Positions 46,579 to 64,000 of a stretch of 64,000 nucleotides of DNA are shown in pieces (the stretch's first letter is position 1; each line of letters begins with the position of its first letter). Origin of the DNA: Ashinkailepas kermadecensis (taxonomy: Eukaryota > Arthropoda > Thecostraca > Neolepadidae). Under the pieces are notes generated by a model, which saw nothing but the letters and a program-made list of their open reading frames with translations, was not told the origin of the DNA and did not search any database. The translations under genes and the position numbers were made by a program. The stretch lies in contig JAOTOM010003931.1 of assembly GCA_034440615.1 (NCBI GenBank), forward strand, positions 95,001-159,000. The letters are read 5' to 3'.

Positions 46579-49500
46579 TGACGGCACGCGCCAGCCTACA
46601 ACGACCAGAGATGGATTGGATCAGCACGTCTCAGGCGATGTTGGAGCTCCGCAGCGCCTCCATGCAAGGCATGCGCAGTTCCAGTAAAATTTCACTATGC
46701 AAATAATTTGATCACCGTTTTGCTGACAGAAAAAGCTATTTGAATGAAAATAATTGATTTATTGCTGTTGTCGCTCATGAGGCGGATGTGCGTGCAATTG
46801 GTCACCGATAGTGGGTCAACACCGAGTACTGCCACCGCCGCCGCTAGCAGGGTGACGGCAGCAGTGTCCACGGTGACAGTGGGAGGAGGTGGCGGTGGCA
46901 GCCGCAGCAACCCGGTGGCTATTTTGATCGCATCATAATGACGATATCTACATAGACATCTACAACTTCTACTTTCGTCCAAGTATTAAATTCGGTACGA
47001 TTATTTCGTCTGCCAGTTGTGGCGCGTTGTGCGTGCTGTGCTACGTGCTTGTTACCTCGGGTGTCGACTTTATCCACGTTACAGAGGACATTGCTGAAGC
47101 CCGGTGCTGACTGAAGGACATATTTTCATCAACCAAGTCCATTAGAGGCAACAGACCACATACCATTTTTCGTCGAAAGTATCATGAATGATGAGTAGCG
47201 CTAAATTTATCAGGCATTGCAGCATTTCTATCAATTTTGTTGCACAGGAAATGCTTCTTACAAAACATATCACTAAATTTAAGCCTGAAAAGTGCGAAAA
47301 ATTTCAGTTTTTGTTAAGCACACCGTACGATTATAGGTACACCTGTCCCTTGGTTTTGATTTCAGTTGTTTCTCCTTAGCACTGAAATCTCATTGGTTTA
47401 AGAAGGGAAATATTTGTTCCTACACTTTTCCAAAACTTCCTGATTTGGTAGTTCAAAGGCATGCTTTCAAATTAGACAAGCATTGCCACCTTCCCTTCAC
47501 TAGAGGTCATCTAGAACAAAAACTACTTACCGTATGGGGACAAATGGCACATATCCTGATAGACTGGGGACTCTCGTATGTGTTACTGACAGTAAACAAT
47601 ACACTACGTCGCTATTCAGGCCGTAAATAAGATACAACGCATCCTCAAGAAGGTTGCAAAACTTGAATACCTTTCAATTCTTTGAAGGTATTTGTCTACG
47701 TAGAAGTTAAGACATTTTTTTTAATGCATTTGCTCCAGCCGAAATGAACCATTACGCACCAATTAACTTCTATTATGCAGATATTTATAAGCACACATAC
47801 ATACCTACATATATGCGTACATGCATACCTACATACACGCATTCATACGCATATGCATATATGCATACATCTTATTTATATACGAATAATTACACTTTTG
47901 AGTCGTGTACGGCACATTTCTTACATGGTTAGGTAGAACATACATTGTGACAATTATGGACATTCCATTTGAGGTTCACTTTGTTCCAAAAAAATATTAT
48001 CAACAAAATAAAGAACATAAAAATTAGATTGGCAAAATTGTTGGATTGGATTCGTTTTTCTCAAAACGAGCAGAAAACAAAATGTGTTTTAAACCACTTA
48101 GTATGAAACAGAGCTCAGCTTGACTGTTTTTGGTGCAAACTTTTCTCCATAGGGCAATCACTTTGCATACTGGCTTTTACATCAAAAAGTCATTTGAGTT
48201 TTCCTTTATATTTGTGGAAGACTTGTTTATGGAGCCAAATGTAACGACATCCAAGCTGTAAGTTTGCGACACACACCGAGCAATTTATGAAAAAGCTCAA
48301 CATGTCTTCCTTGGCCTCCATAGGAACGTTTTATATCTTTTTCGGTTGAAGCGGTTTCCTGATGCAAATTGGCTCTTGTACACATAAAGCAATGCGCTGA
48401 GCTAAAAATGGTGCTTATTTCCTCCTACAACTGATTGTTCCGAGGCGCATTAGTTTTTTGAAGATTATTTTTTATTTGTTCGCCCAATCTCGTCAGCCAT
48501 TGACTCAAAACTTTTCGTCTCGACCAGCTTTGGTTCAATAGATAAAACATAAACCAGCACATTGTCTAACAAACGATATCGTAAATGTGTTGCTTATTCG
48601 TAGAGCTTACGAATTATGCGACGATTTTGAAGCTCAAAGGCAATTGTAAAATCATGACTGCTCTTTTGCTCATATTTTAAGAAATTATTATCTGATTTCA
48701 ACTTTGATTTCACCAACTGGTTCACCATGAAACATATGTTGTGAAAATGACATATGCAACAACATATGAACAATGTGTCGCACACGGATAGAAAAGCTAC
48801 TCCAATACGTTTTGTTCACCCCAAATTCAGTTTTCATAGCATAATTCCTGGTGGTTTGCTGGCATGGTTGCGGCCCACTGTGATCGATTCCCGTTGTATC
48901 GTGTCGCCAGATGAACACCGAACACGTTTCCAAGTATCGGTTCTTGCATAAGCCATTTAATACATACAAAGGAACACCATAGTACATGTCGACATTTGTA
49001 TTCAATACCGAACACACAACAAAGAGGGACAACAAAATAACACCAATAGAGCGGGAAGGGTGCCAGCCAGGTCTGGCCTACCGAACTTCTGGATAACCCA
49101 ACTGAATCGGACCGGAGCAAACCTAACATAATTAAGCCTAATCTGACCTGGTCTGGCCTGACTTGACTTGACCTCACAGCCCCTTGACTTGACTTGACCA
49201 ACTCATAGATACTGGATTACCTAAGGCCTAAATAACATATGGATGTTCGATCGCGTGAAGCCTACCGATGTTCAATCGCAGCAGTCTAAACCTATGGATA
49301 TTCGATTGCCTAAAACCTATTCCTGTCCATGACCTACGCGTGATGTGATCGCTTGATATTCCATCTTTTTCACGAATTATTTTTGTTTCTGATTGGTGGA
49401 TCATGTCACTGGATAGAGCCCAGGACAGCGTATCCGCCCAATGCAATTTAGTGGCTATCGCATGTGCCATTCGAAACTTTGAGATGTCCCGGTCACAAGG

Positions 49501-51893
49501 GAGGCACCCTCCTGATCAGTAGAAGGGAACTCTACTTCGCTGATTGCACACAGCGGCACGTTAGGCGTCAGACGAAATGTTAATGCGGACATCGGGAGAT
49601 CTCCAGTAAAGAAAGAAAACAGGAAAACAAAAACTCTGAAATATGCGTCCGCGAGAAGCGCGCCCAGATGCCAACTAGTGTGTGCGCGAAGAAAATAGTC
49701 GCAATTTATGAGCCTCTGTTTCTATAAAATATGATGCGAAGTGCATTTATTAATGTTAGCTTGCCTTCATATTTCAATTTCATTGCCACTTACACTGATA
49801 TATTGCATATATTGTTACTTTGTGTATTGTCTTCTGGAACGATATTCTGATATTCATACACCACAGGCGGCGGACCACCGCGGCGTCGCCCGAGGCCCGC
49901 TATCGATCTCCCGCCACTGAGGATATGGCAGGACACGAAACCATTCCCTGAACGTTAATGGCCCCAGACGCCAAAGTTACAAGCATACTTTCATATTTGA
50001 AACGATATGCAATGTGCCTGGCATTGTTTCCGCCACCATTGAACTTGAAACCAGCAGGTTCCCTCGATATTGTTTAAGAACATTACGCTCATGTGCTATG
50101 GGTCCTCTGAGCAGCAAATGTCGGCGCTTGACGCGTATCGAGCCGTGCCAGAACCTCAATAACGCCTGAAAGCTCCATGTCAAAATGTGAAAAATGACAG
50201 GTTTAGATATCAATAGAAATAGTCGGGAATGACACCAGAAGGCAGCTGATTTTATTCCGGTTTAATTCAGACCGTTGGAAATTAGTTCGCTAATGTAGAA
50301 CATCTGATATATAATTTAAATGGATAAGATGTGATAATAGGACACAAATCCTGGAATTTAGTGCAAAAATAACAGCGTGAAAACTTCGTGTAAGCTAATC
50401 CAGATGATATAAAGATGTAGCATGTTGGAATTTCATGGAGTTAAGAACACTGGAAATTGCCAGCACATTATACACAAACCGTATGACGCATTTTATTATT
50501 TAAAAAAGTTGAGTGACCAATTGCCCACATTTCACTTTGAGGGCAAAGTGACAGGGTGAAATGATTTCATAACAAAACGAACTGCACATCATAAGAGGGC
50601 TTGTTTTAATGTTCAAATTTGACCGTTGAAAATTGCTTCACCTCCTGTGGAAACTAGAATATGCCATTATTCATAGCAAGCCCACTCTGGTAGTGATCCT
50701 TCACAAACCCATCATCAGAGCGGCGCCCCCAGTATTATGTCCGCTCATGACGCCCAACGAAACTCCACGTGGGACACGCATTCTGCAAAAACTTCAAATG
50801 CATGCCCTTTTCGGTATATACTAACTACAGGCTGGGGTCTTTGCCAACTGTAAGCGGGGTGCAATGGATTTTCACCTTCATAACGACTACTCCTTGACGG
50901 CAGCCTCGGCCCTGGAATTCAATATTCCATAGTCCACGGGCGGTCCTGGCCTCATTACTCACGGGCCTGTGCCGAGCCGGGTCCAGCCGCGACCAGGGGT
51001 GTCGAATGTCGACTGTCGAAGACCGAACGTCGGAGTGTAAGAGCGCGGAAGAGCACGGCACCGTTCACGGCCCAACTCGAGGGTGGGGGTGGGGGGTTAA
51101 CAAAAGGAAGCATACAATGGGCGATCCCGGACCGGAAGCGCATAGCACTCACTTTGATGATTCTGAGCCCCGAATCACGTACCTCATAGGGTCACGCCCG
51201 ATGTCTCGAGTGATCAATCATTTTTCAGTTACTAGAAAATACAGGACTGAAGTTTGTCCAGACGGCAACCATGATCAGACGTCAACTAGTCGGGAGGCTT
51301 GATATAAGTTTTCCATACTGAACGGGTATGTGCTGGTCTCTGGCCACAAATAAACCGGTTGGGCTGGGTATGAGCCGTTCCTTCACCAGCACGCTCGGAC
51401 CGGCTGGTGAACTTCCTTCACCAGCGGGCTCGGACCGGGAGCGGGCTACAATACACCAGACATAGTCCGGGCTGGGCTGGTACCTGTTCGGCTCGTGTCG
51501 ACCTCTGCTGGGAACCAGGCCAGGCCGGACACCAGGCGCAGCAGCTCCTCAGACGGGCGTCGGACGGACCTAACGTGTCGCTCCAAAGTCACCGCTACAC
51601 ACCGCACCTGTCGACAACGGATACCCTCAGGCGGTTTTACGGACGCCTGACCAACTTGCGACGTCCGCAAAACCTACATCGGACGTGGTGTGCAGCGAGG
51701 TTAAGCCAGACGGCACGAGCGCCACGAGCGCCACGAGCGCCATTTGAGCAGGTGGCGCATCACGGGTGGCCGGCTGATGAGGACACGGCTTTTGTGGAGA
51801 TTGACTCGCACTGCGGCGTTGTCCGTGACCAGTGTACGAAGTGTGAGGTGCACTAAATGTAGGGCCTCGGCGGCGGCGAAGTCTGCCACGCAA
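46579..51893. other. Long AT-rich stretch, no recognised gene
   Basis: 46840-46910 is a GC-rich low-complexity patch (GGTGGCGGTGGC). 47780-47870 is rich in ATAC-like tetranucleotides. 49150-49200 has CTTGACTTGAC repeats, and 49235-49320 a loose ~45-bp repeat around GATATTCGAT. Nothing else recognised. Confidence 0.5.
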
Positions 51894-52290
51894 ATGGCGA
51901 CAAGTCGCTGGAGAGGCATGGCGACGGAGCCCGTCGGCGTCATGATGTCAAATGGCGACCAGTCGCCGGAGAGGCATGGCGACGGAGCCCGTCGGCGTCA
52001 TGATGTCAAATGGCGACCAGTCGCGTTCGTCGGCGTCATGATGTCAAATGGCGACCAGTCGCCGGAGAGGCATGGCGACGGAGCCCGTCGGCGTCATGAT
52101 GTCAAATGGCGACAAGTCGCTGGAGAGGCATGGCGACGGAGCCCGTCGGCGTCATGATGTCAAATGGCGACCAGTCGCCGGAGAGGCATGGCGACGGAGC
52201 CCGTCGGCGTCATGATGTCAAATGGCGACCAGTCGCCGGAGAGGCATGGCGACGGAGCCCGTCGGCGTCATGATGTCAAATGGCAACCGG
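51894..52290. repeat. 58-bp minisatellite
   Basis: Units start at 51894, 51952, 52010 (internally deleted, 38 bp), 52048, 52106, 52164 and 52222, with a partial at 52280. Each holds ATGGCGACCAGTCGCCGGAG, then GGCATGGCGACGGAGCCCG and CGTCATGATGTCAA. Confidence 0.96.
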
Positions 52291-53169
52291 TCACCGTAGA
52301 GTCAGGTCAGTGACCTAGGGTCACCGCCAATTTTGGCCTATGATGGACCAAGGTAACTATTTTTAGGACATTCGCTGTGTAATTAGCTTTCAAATGGCGA
52401 GCATTTTAACTCTGTTTTTACCAGAAATGGAGATATAAAATATGGTTGATTTTGTATTGAAAAACCGCTTTTTTATTGCCTAATTTTTTTCTCCAAATCA
52501 GGGAATGTTTTGGCCATACTCGTCGAGGGCTTTCCAGTGATACCCGGTTCGCATTCATGCACCGCTCAGTTTAGAAGTTGTAAGGGGACTTCTTTAATCC
52601 CCCGAGATGGGGTGTGAGGAGCTGACCGGAGAAACAGGGCGGGTTAATGAGCAATAAAGCGCGCGTATGTTGACAAAAGATGCGCTTGCAACGCTCATAC
52701 ACCGAAACTTCACACAAACAGAGCTTCGTTTCGAAGCCAAATTTAATAGCATTTGATTTGGCCTCCATGTGGCGATTCGGACACCTGCGCACATCATACC
52801 AGGATTTGCTTCACATCCCGTGCAGATGCTTTGCTTAAAACATTTATCTGCGCGACAAACAAACCTAGCCTGCAGCGGGAGCAGCGACGCCTGCACCTCC
52901 CTCACGGCGCTCCAATCTGGCGTGCTGCAGTTGGTCGGACCGGCTGACGCGCTACCAGCCACAGCCAGCCGCCGCTCTGTTATGAGCATTCTGTTGCCCG
53001 TCAAATTTCAAACTTGTGACGATAATAGTTAAAGCAGCGGTGGTCTATTTGACCTGCAGTCGGACCGCTTATTACATTGAAGGCGGTACAGCTACGCCAC
53101 TCGCTATGCAGCCATGAGCCAGCGATTCATATCCTCACATTGCAGAGTTGGGTAGAGTAGTAAATTTAG
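52291..53169. other. non-coding, no recognised feature
   Basis: Overlapping open frames at 52594-53032 on both strands, without motif. Confidence 0.5.
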
Positions 53170-54755
<1,586 letters not shown>

Positions 54756-54936
54756 AAGTGGCACAATGATAAAAACTATATTTCCTCCAAAATAAATTTT
54801 TGTTGCCAAAGGCCTTCTTCAGGGTGACACAATTGACACAATTCAATTGTGTCACCCTGAAGAAGACCTTTGGCCGAAACGTTGGTGATGTGTTTTTGGT
54901 GGAAATATAGTTTGTTTTATCATTGTGCCACTTACG
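54756..54936. mobile_element. Inverted-repeat element with hammerhead-like motif between TA arrays
   Basis: Arms of about 85 bp: GTGGCACAATGATAAAA at the left pairs with TTTTATCATTGTGCCAC at the right. The centre is ACAATTCAATTGTGTC. Both arms carry the hammerhead-like core; the left copy has lost its GAAAC. The element is flanked on both sides by long TA arrays, which may be its preferred target. Confidence 0.85.
54857..54880 (+). ncRNA. hammerhead-like core motif
   Basis: CTGAAGA (54857-54863), stem II GACC-TTT-GGCC with one mismatch, then GAAAC (54876-54880) and GTTGG. The inverted partner (54804-54822, minus strand) has stem GGCC-TTT-GGC but lacks GAAAC. Confidence 0.55.
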
Positions 54937-54959
54937 TATAACTTGTCATAATAGTACTC

Positions 54960-55139
<180 letters not shown>

Positions 55140-55699
55140 ACATGCATATAGGTGAACTTAAGTATACACTTACAAGTGGTATTCTTCGTTTCCTTTAATT
55201 TTCCAGCTTCTGGGAAGAGCTATTTCAGTGGCATTCAAGCTATTGGTGAGGACTAGATTTTCATTGAATATTGTAGATTGCAGAAGCTATAGCTTCTAGC
55301 CTATATATAGCTAGGCTTCAGTAGGGTTGGATTAAATTATCTTAACACGCTCTGATTTCTGAGTACTGCCTGTAGAAGAAAGGGATTTTAATTATTTTGA
55401 GTATTGAGATCAAGATGAATCGGCAATTTAATTGCGCCGCATTTTCCATGTACTTCGAGGAATTCTTTACAGGTCCAAGCACCCATGTGTAAGAACCAGC
55501 AAGAACTTTGAACAGCATTATTTTCCCAAATTTCTTATCCGTAATCAGTTGGATATGAAGAAGGAGGATATAACCAAACTGATCACAGCTTACTTAATTG
55601 ATAAGCATACATGAGAAACTAACCAATAGGGGGAAATTAACTTTGGTAATTTGAATAACATACGAAATTAAGATCGGGATTATATATATGTGGTTATTT
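55140..55699. other. non-coding, no recognised feature
   Basis: AT-rich sequence without repeat or domain. Confidence 0.5.
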
Positions 55700-56155
55700 A
55701 AAGATGTGTGTGTAAGTGAAGATCAACATGTATATGCATATGGGATGGTGCATATGTAAGCATATGCTGAATTGCATGTATATGCATGTGTGTGTGTGTG
55801 TGTGTGTGTATGTGCGTGTGTATGTGTGCATATGTCATATATGTGTGTGTATATGTGCATGTGTAGCAGTGTATAAATGCAGTGTGCGCATGCGTATATG
55901 TGTGTGTATGCGTATGTGCATATGTGTGTGTGCAGTGTATATGTGTATGTTAGTTATTTGGGCTTTAGGGCGCTTCGACCAGAGTTGATCTATATGTGTA
56001 TGTGAATCCATATGTGTGCACATGTGTGTATGCGATTGCATGCGTGCCCATGTATGTAAAGTATGTGTTGGTGTGCATGCGCACGTGCGTGCATATGCAG
56101 GTATGCGTACTTGTGCATGTGTATATGCATAAGCATGTCGCATTGGCACGCCTGT
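55700..56155. repeat. TG/CA-rich cryptic microsatellite
   Basis: Alternating TGTG/TATG/GCATG, with a pure (TG)n core at about 55787-55808. Interrupted by the tail insertion at 55950-55990. Confidence 0.9.
55950..55990 (-). mobile_element. 41-bp 5'-truncated SINE/LINE tail insertion
   Basis: Flanked by the exact 12-bp duplication TATATGTGTATG (55938-55949 and 55991-56002). On the minus strand it reads GATCAACTCTGGTCGAAGCG, then CCCTAAAGCCCAAATAACTA, matching the tail at 25775-25840. Confidence 0.93.
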
Positions 56156-56820
56156 ACATGTACCGGTGTAGGCATGCGCTACATTACATGGATACATTTT
56201 CTTCCTTTATCCCCCTCATAACACACATTTCATTATGTGGCTACAGGAGTTCCTTGTTGTTATTATCTTGCTACTTAGCTGAGATGGTCCTGAGGCTACT
56301 TGTACTAATATCTGGTAGTGGTCTATCTGGAAAAAGAGAAACGGTTACAAGAGGATGCAATTATTTGCACTGAGCAAGAGCTATGGCGAATGATGACTTA
56401 TGTATCGGTATCATGAGGCGTTCCTGAGCTGGCTGTCCTGACCTTTGGACAGCTGCCCATAGAAAGGCCCACCATCAAATGAGTTTGTGATCAGTGACAC
56501 AGCCAGGGTTTTCCTAATGGGGAGCACTCCCCCCCCCCTAATTGAAATGAAATAGAGAAAACTGCCGGCGCACGAAGCGCTCCGAAATTTTTTGTTTTTG
56601 CGTGCTGTAAAGCTCAAAGTGTCTCGTTTGTTCTAGCGTATTTTCGGGTGCTAGGGGGTAGGCCTCCGGCCCCCCTTCGTTGCGCCTCTGCTTAAAACAA
56701 TGCGTGTAGCCAAATAAAATAGGCTGTTGCATACGAAACGTGTATTATGAAGAAAACTGCTTTTTGATTAATTAGTTTTGTGGATATCATTCAATATGAT
56801 AGTGTAAAAATACTCGGAGG
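56156..56820. other. No gene; possible miniature element near 56494-56692
   Basis: A left end with CACAGCCAGGG and a right end reading, inverted, GCAGAGGCGCAACGAAGGGG resemble the ends at 29187-29766. The pairing is weak. Confidence 0.35.
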
Positions 56821-57086
56821 CACTGGCAGATCTATCCATCGTGTTTGTGGGTGGGGGCAAAGCCAGTTTCTGAGGGTACAAGCAGCCCCACGTGATAAAA
56901 AAGCATCGCTCCCCCATTTTCGGCAAACTCAATGGACTCTGACTCTTGAGGCATAAGAAATGCACTAAAATAAACTTATAATTAATAAAATGTTTTTTTT
57001 TCGAGATATCGCAAATATTTAGCTCGTTCATCGGTTTGGAGAACTATTGCCGGAAAGCTCCCACCCCTCCTTCGGATCTGCCAGTG
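56821..57086. mobile_element. Miniature inverted-repeat element, possibly hAT-like
   Basis: Perfect 12-bp terminal inverted repeats CACTGGCAGATC (56821-56832) and GATCTGCCAGTG (57075-57086). Flanks CTCGGAGG and CTCGAGGG agree at six of eight bases, compatible with an old 8-bp hAT-type duplication. No coding capacity. Confidence 0.6.
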
Positions 57087-57741
57087 GCTCGAGGGATGTT
57101 TCCTTATTTCGTGCAGAATGCATTGTGGCTGCGCTATCTGCCGTAAAGCGGACGCCGCCGCCCCAACAGTTCAGCTGGTTAGTGTGCCAGCGTACATTGA
57201 TCGCCTCTGTCCCTGCAAGACAAGGCTCAATTCGCCGAACGCACCTTCAAGTAGCCGTCGGCTGGGAGGTGAGCTGGAAAACTGGCCCGGTAATGCCGGG
57301 GGCGCCGCAGGGGCGCATCGAAGACACGCGAACTTCCAACTCCTAAACTTTAGATTATGTCACTGAGCTGGATTCTCCCGATCGGGTGATGAGGTCAGGG
57401 TTCACGGGGCAGACTGCTTGACCCAGGGCGCAGCCCCGTACAGAAGGTGAATGGGGAAATCTTAATCGGGAGAGGGAAAATAAATGGAGAAGCCATAATT
57501 GGTACCAATTCTTTGAATTTTGGAGGCCTCATATTTGGACCAACCACGCCAGGATGATTTGGTCACGTCATTGCGTCCTGTGAATATGCATACAATGCTC
57601 TTGTACTTGTGGGCGTCGCCAGGGTGGGACACCCACCGGGATTCGTGGTCCTGTCCCTAAACTACGTGAAGTCTACCATGGCACCAATAACATTGCATAT
57701 ACAAAAATCGACTAAAAAACCCTCTTGTCTCCCTCCTTCCA
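57087..57741. other. No recognised gene
   Basis: The frames 57047-57346 and 57118-57366 are open in two phases but match no family I know. GGGCGTCGCCAGG at 57612 resembles the palindrome end at 35232. Confidence 0.4.
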
Positions 57742-57860
57742 AAATCTGTGGCGGTGGCGGCCGTGTCCGGGATGACCGTGAGAATCTGTGGCGGTGGCGG
57801 CAGTGTCCGGGATGACCGTGAGTCTGTGGCGGTGGCGGCCGTGTCCGGGATGACCGTGCG
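57742..57860. repeat. ~40-bp triplicate
   Basis: Three units of CTGTGGCGGTGGCGGCCGTG, followed by TCCGGGATGACCGTGAG, starting near 57746, 57786 and 57824. Confidence 0.93.
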
Positions 57861-61686
<3,826 letters not shown>

Positions 61687-61869
61687 GTCGCCGCAGCGTC
61701 AACGTCGCCGCAGCGTCAATGTCGCCGCAGCGTCAACGTCGCCGCAGCGTCAATGTCGCCGCAGCGTCAATGTCGCCGCAGCGTCAATGTCGCCGCAGCG
61801 TCAACGTCGCCGCAGCGTCAACGTCGCCGCAGCGTCAACGTCGCCGCAGCGTCAATGTCGCCGCAGCGC
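61687..61869. repeat. 17-bp minisatellite
   Basis: Ten full units of GTCGCCGCAGCGTCAAC (final C alternating with T) and a partial eleventh. Confidence 0.97.
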
Positions 61870-63480
61870 ACAACTGCGTGCATTTGGCTCACCGAATTCA
61901 ACGTTCCATGCAGACCCTGGCCAGTCACAATCTGAATAAATACACTTCTAACGTATCATTACGTGCAGTTCTGAGTGGTGCAGTTGGTACGTGGTCGGAT
62001 TTCTAATCCGGGTACCAGGGTCGAATGCCACCGGTGCCAACAGGCTCCGACATGCATAGCTCAGAAAAATATGAATCAATCCATGCGTTCCTGAGGGCAA
62101 AACACCCGACGAGAACTTGAGAACCAAGTTCTCTATGGACCCAGAAGTGTGTGTCAGTAAAAACCACAGATGTGAGAAGAGGTAAGATCAACTAAATATG
62201 TGCTACAATATTCGCTTCGGTGCACAATGTCATTTGCAGCTCAAGAACCATTCCGTCCAGATTTCCGATTAGCCTAGCCATGATGCTAACCGTGGACATA
62301 TGGTTCTTAGATATGCTAGATTTGTCCATAATTGACTCTCTAGTCGGCAAACAAGGAAGAAGGTAGCAGCGCATGCTTGGTAGTTAGAAGAACCCTACCA
62401 TGGACAAGTTTATTATTTCCCTTGCTACCAAATTTTCACCTGTATTTTAATTGTTCTGAGGACCATGGCGGCATTCATTTTTTTTTAAATACCACAAATG
62501 CCTGAGACAATTGAGCTCGCATACGGACTCATCACTTTGTGATTCGTCCACACATCTGTCACGTCCCAGATGAGTTCAGCGATGCTTGGCTGCCGACCAT
62601 TGAATCTTGTGCATGGAAGGCTACCGAGTAGTTTGAACCTTGGCTCGCATCCGATGATGAAAGAAGCGAGCATGGTTTGACACTTGCGCCATTATTCTCG
62701 CTGTGCTTCAAACAATATAAATACAACGATTAGCGGGCCGGAAGCCGTATTCCTCGGTCATCCGAAGCCCGGGCAAGATCAGAAGGTTGGAAAGGATTAA
62801 AAGAATTACCAAACACCGAATTTTTAAGCCAAAATCGCCCCCATCAGAGAAAGAGGCGGCCCTTCAGTATGCCTGTGGGTGAGGTGAGGGTTAAACTTGA
62901 CATCATGATGTGATATCGTGGTTCAAGTGTGTCTTGCCGAAATCTCCAATTATTTACTACGGTCAATACCTGTGATTAAGTTGTGACCTTCTCCATGCCC
63001 TTATAGGTATCCTATCATACCCTTATGGTGTAATCATGGCGTAGTTTCTTCATGCTTGGCCTCGATATTCACCCCAAACTTCTTATCCCCGAATCTCTGC
63101 GTATTAATAGCCCATTATCTACGGCAGATAAATCTGATCAAGTAATGTCCACTTTCCCATGCATACACTGATATTGATATGCATTTCCCTTCCCGCATCC
63201 CAGGCTAAGTTTCTGTAAAGTGCCAAACATGGGTGTCGCCACGGCAGGGGACGGGATGTCCCCACCAAACGTCGTGAAATTCAATATTACGACTCCGGCG
63301 TTGCATAGACAAAACTAATTCCAGAAACCCGTTCGCTCCCTCATCCCCATCCAAAATTTATGGAGACGCCCATGTTGCCGACTTGGATATTCCACTTAAT
63401 ATAGCTTACTCCAGATATACTCGCTGTTGAGTGCATAACTGACTTAGGGCTGAAACCCTGAAATGAAATTGAATGTGAAG
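61870..63480. other. non-coding, no recognised feature
   Basis: 63236-63375 shows ends GGTGTCGCCACGG and GGAGACGCCCATG, another diverged member of the GGGCGTCGCC-ended family seen at 35215-35300. No coding signal. Confidence 0.45.
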
Positions 63481-63489
63481 TTAAGTGCA

Positions 63490-64000
63490 TATATACGAAC
63501 CTGGGGCCGGTGACTTGAGGGAAAAGTTTTAAAATCCTTCGGAGGAGAATAGAGAGTCTGTGAGAGCCAAGGAGATCCGAGGAGAGCCGGTGGCTTCCGT
63601 GTGATGTGAAAAATTGTTTGGCGTTGGCGTAGAGAAGAACATGGCAGTCGTTGAAAAAGTTACAATAAATGTGACGAAACGTCCGAGACAGTTGAGTTTT
63701 ATTCATTTGCGAACCAACCCGCCGAGAACATTGGTATATATTTAACAAGCCACGAGTGCTCGATATCTCAAGGCCGGACTAAGTGGTCCTTACCATTTTT
63801 TCTCTCTCAAGGAATGGCCATGAACGATCCTGGTGCCACGTGACCTGGAGGAAAGGCTTTAAAACATTTCGGAGAACTCTGCCAAGGATATTGAAACCTA
63901 TGGCTACCGTGTGATGTGAAAAACTGTTTGACCTTGGTGTAGAGAAGAGTATGAGAGTCATTGAAAAAGTTACATTAAAGATGGCGAAATGTCCGGGACA
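63490..64000 (+). repeat. Diverged direct repeat with hammerhead-like motif
   Basis: The block 63500-63690 recurs, diverged, at 63827-64000. Shared parts include CCGTGTGATGTGAAAAA, TGTAGAGAAGA-like and GAAAAAGTTACA. The first copy has TTGAAAA (63651-63657), a six-pair stem GTTACA-ATAAA-TGTGAC, then GAAAC (63676-63680). The second copy is cut by the window end. Confidence 0.75.

Noticed and set aside
61687..61869. CRISPR-like array
   Set aside because: The many regular arrays in this window are direct tandem repeats without unique spacers, in a eukaryotic context.

Overview
The window reads as intergenic, repeat-dense DNA from an animal, most likely an arthropod. TTAGG-type telomere motifs occur inside one transposon. 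The rest is several non-LTR retrotransposon lineages, a Penelope-like element, a tRNA-derived SINE, a Ty3/mdg4-type LTR element, many GC-rich minisatellites and very long GA/TA/CT microsatellites. A chelicerate such as a tick, or a crustacean, would fit, but the sequence does not settle this. I find no complete host gene. The only convincing host-like coding piece is a THAP zinc-finger exon at 35593-35781, with a splice donor and a CRE/CCAAT-type upstream region.

Layout. 481-5530: a 40-bp minisatellite is split by a foldback-type DNA transposon (741-5441, 9-bp target duplication). Its left arm is split in turn by a 3.5-kb LTR retrotransposon (1094-4586, 199-bp LTRs differing at one base, target duplication AGTTC). 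6.9-7.7 kb: 3' piece of a CR1-like LINE. 11.36-17.5 kb: a long, frameshifted I/Jockey-type LINE on the minus strand (ORF1 with zinc knuckles; ORF2 with endonuclease, RT, RNase H), bordered by a 32-bp minisatellite. 20-26 kb: tandem arrays with units of 20, 35, 22 and 34 bp. The 34-bp array is itself split by a LINE/SINE tail and by an inverted-repeat element carrying hammerhead-like motifs. 23.5-24.2, 27.6-28.1 and 37.1-37.6 kb: LINE RT fragments. 33.78-34.98 kb: a large ~29-bp GC minisatellite. 35.5-35.8 kb: THAP exon. 40.2-41.5 kb: decayed LINE ORF1. 42.3-43.5 kb: Penelope-like GIY-YIG endonuclease with a downstream hammerhead-like motif and an intact tRNA-derived SINE (13-bp target duplication). 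46.4-46.5 kb: Tigger/pogo-like transposase scrap. 51.9-52.3 kb: 58-bp minisatellite. 53.2-55.1 and 58.3-58.6 kb: very long dinucleotide arrays, one including a 518-bp tandem duplication. 61.7 kb: 17-bp minisatellite. 63.5-64 kb: a diverged repeated unit.

Two themes stand out. A dispersed motif with a hammerhead-ribozyme-like core (CUGANGA box, short stem II, GAAAC) recurs at least seven times in several degrees of decay; one copy lies beside a Penelope-type endonuclease. The 3' ends of the minus-strand LINE, the SINE and three tiny 5'-truncated insertions share one tail (GCGCCCTAAA followed by a CAAATAAC-like end), as expected if one LINE machinery mobilises the SINE. Stretches not listed individually look like unique or unrecognised AT-rich DNA.
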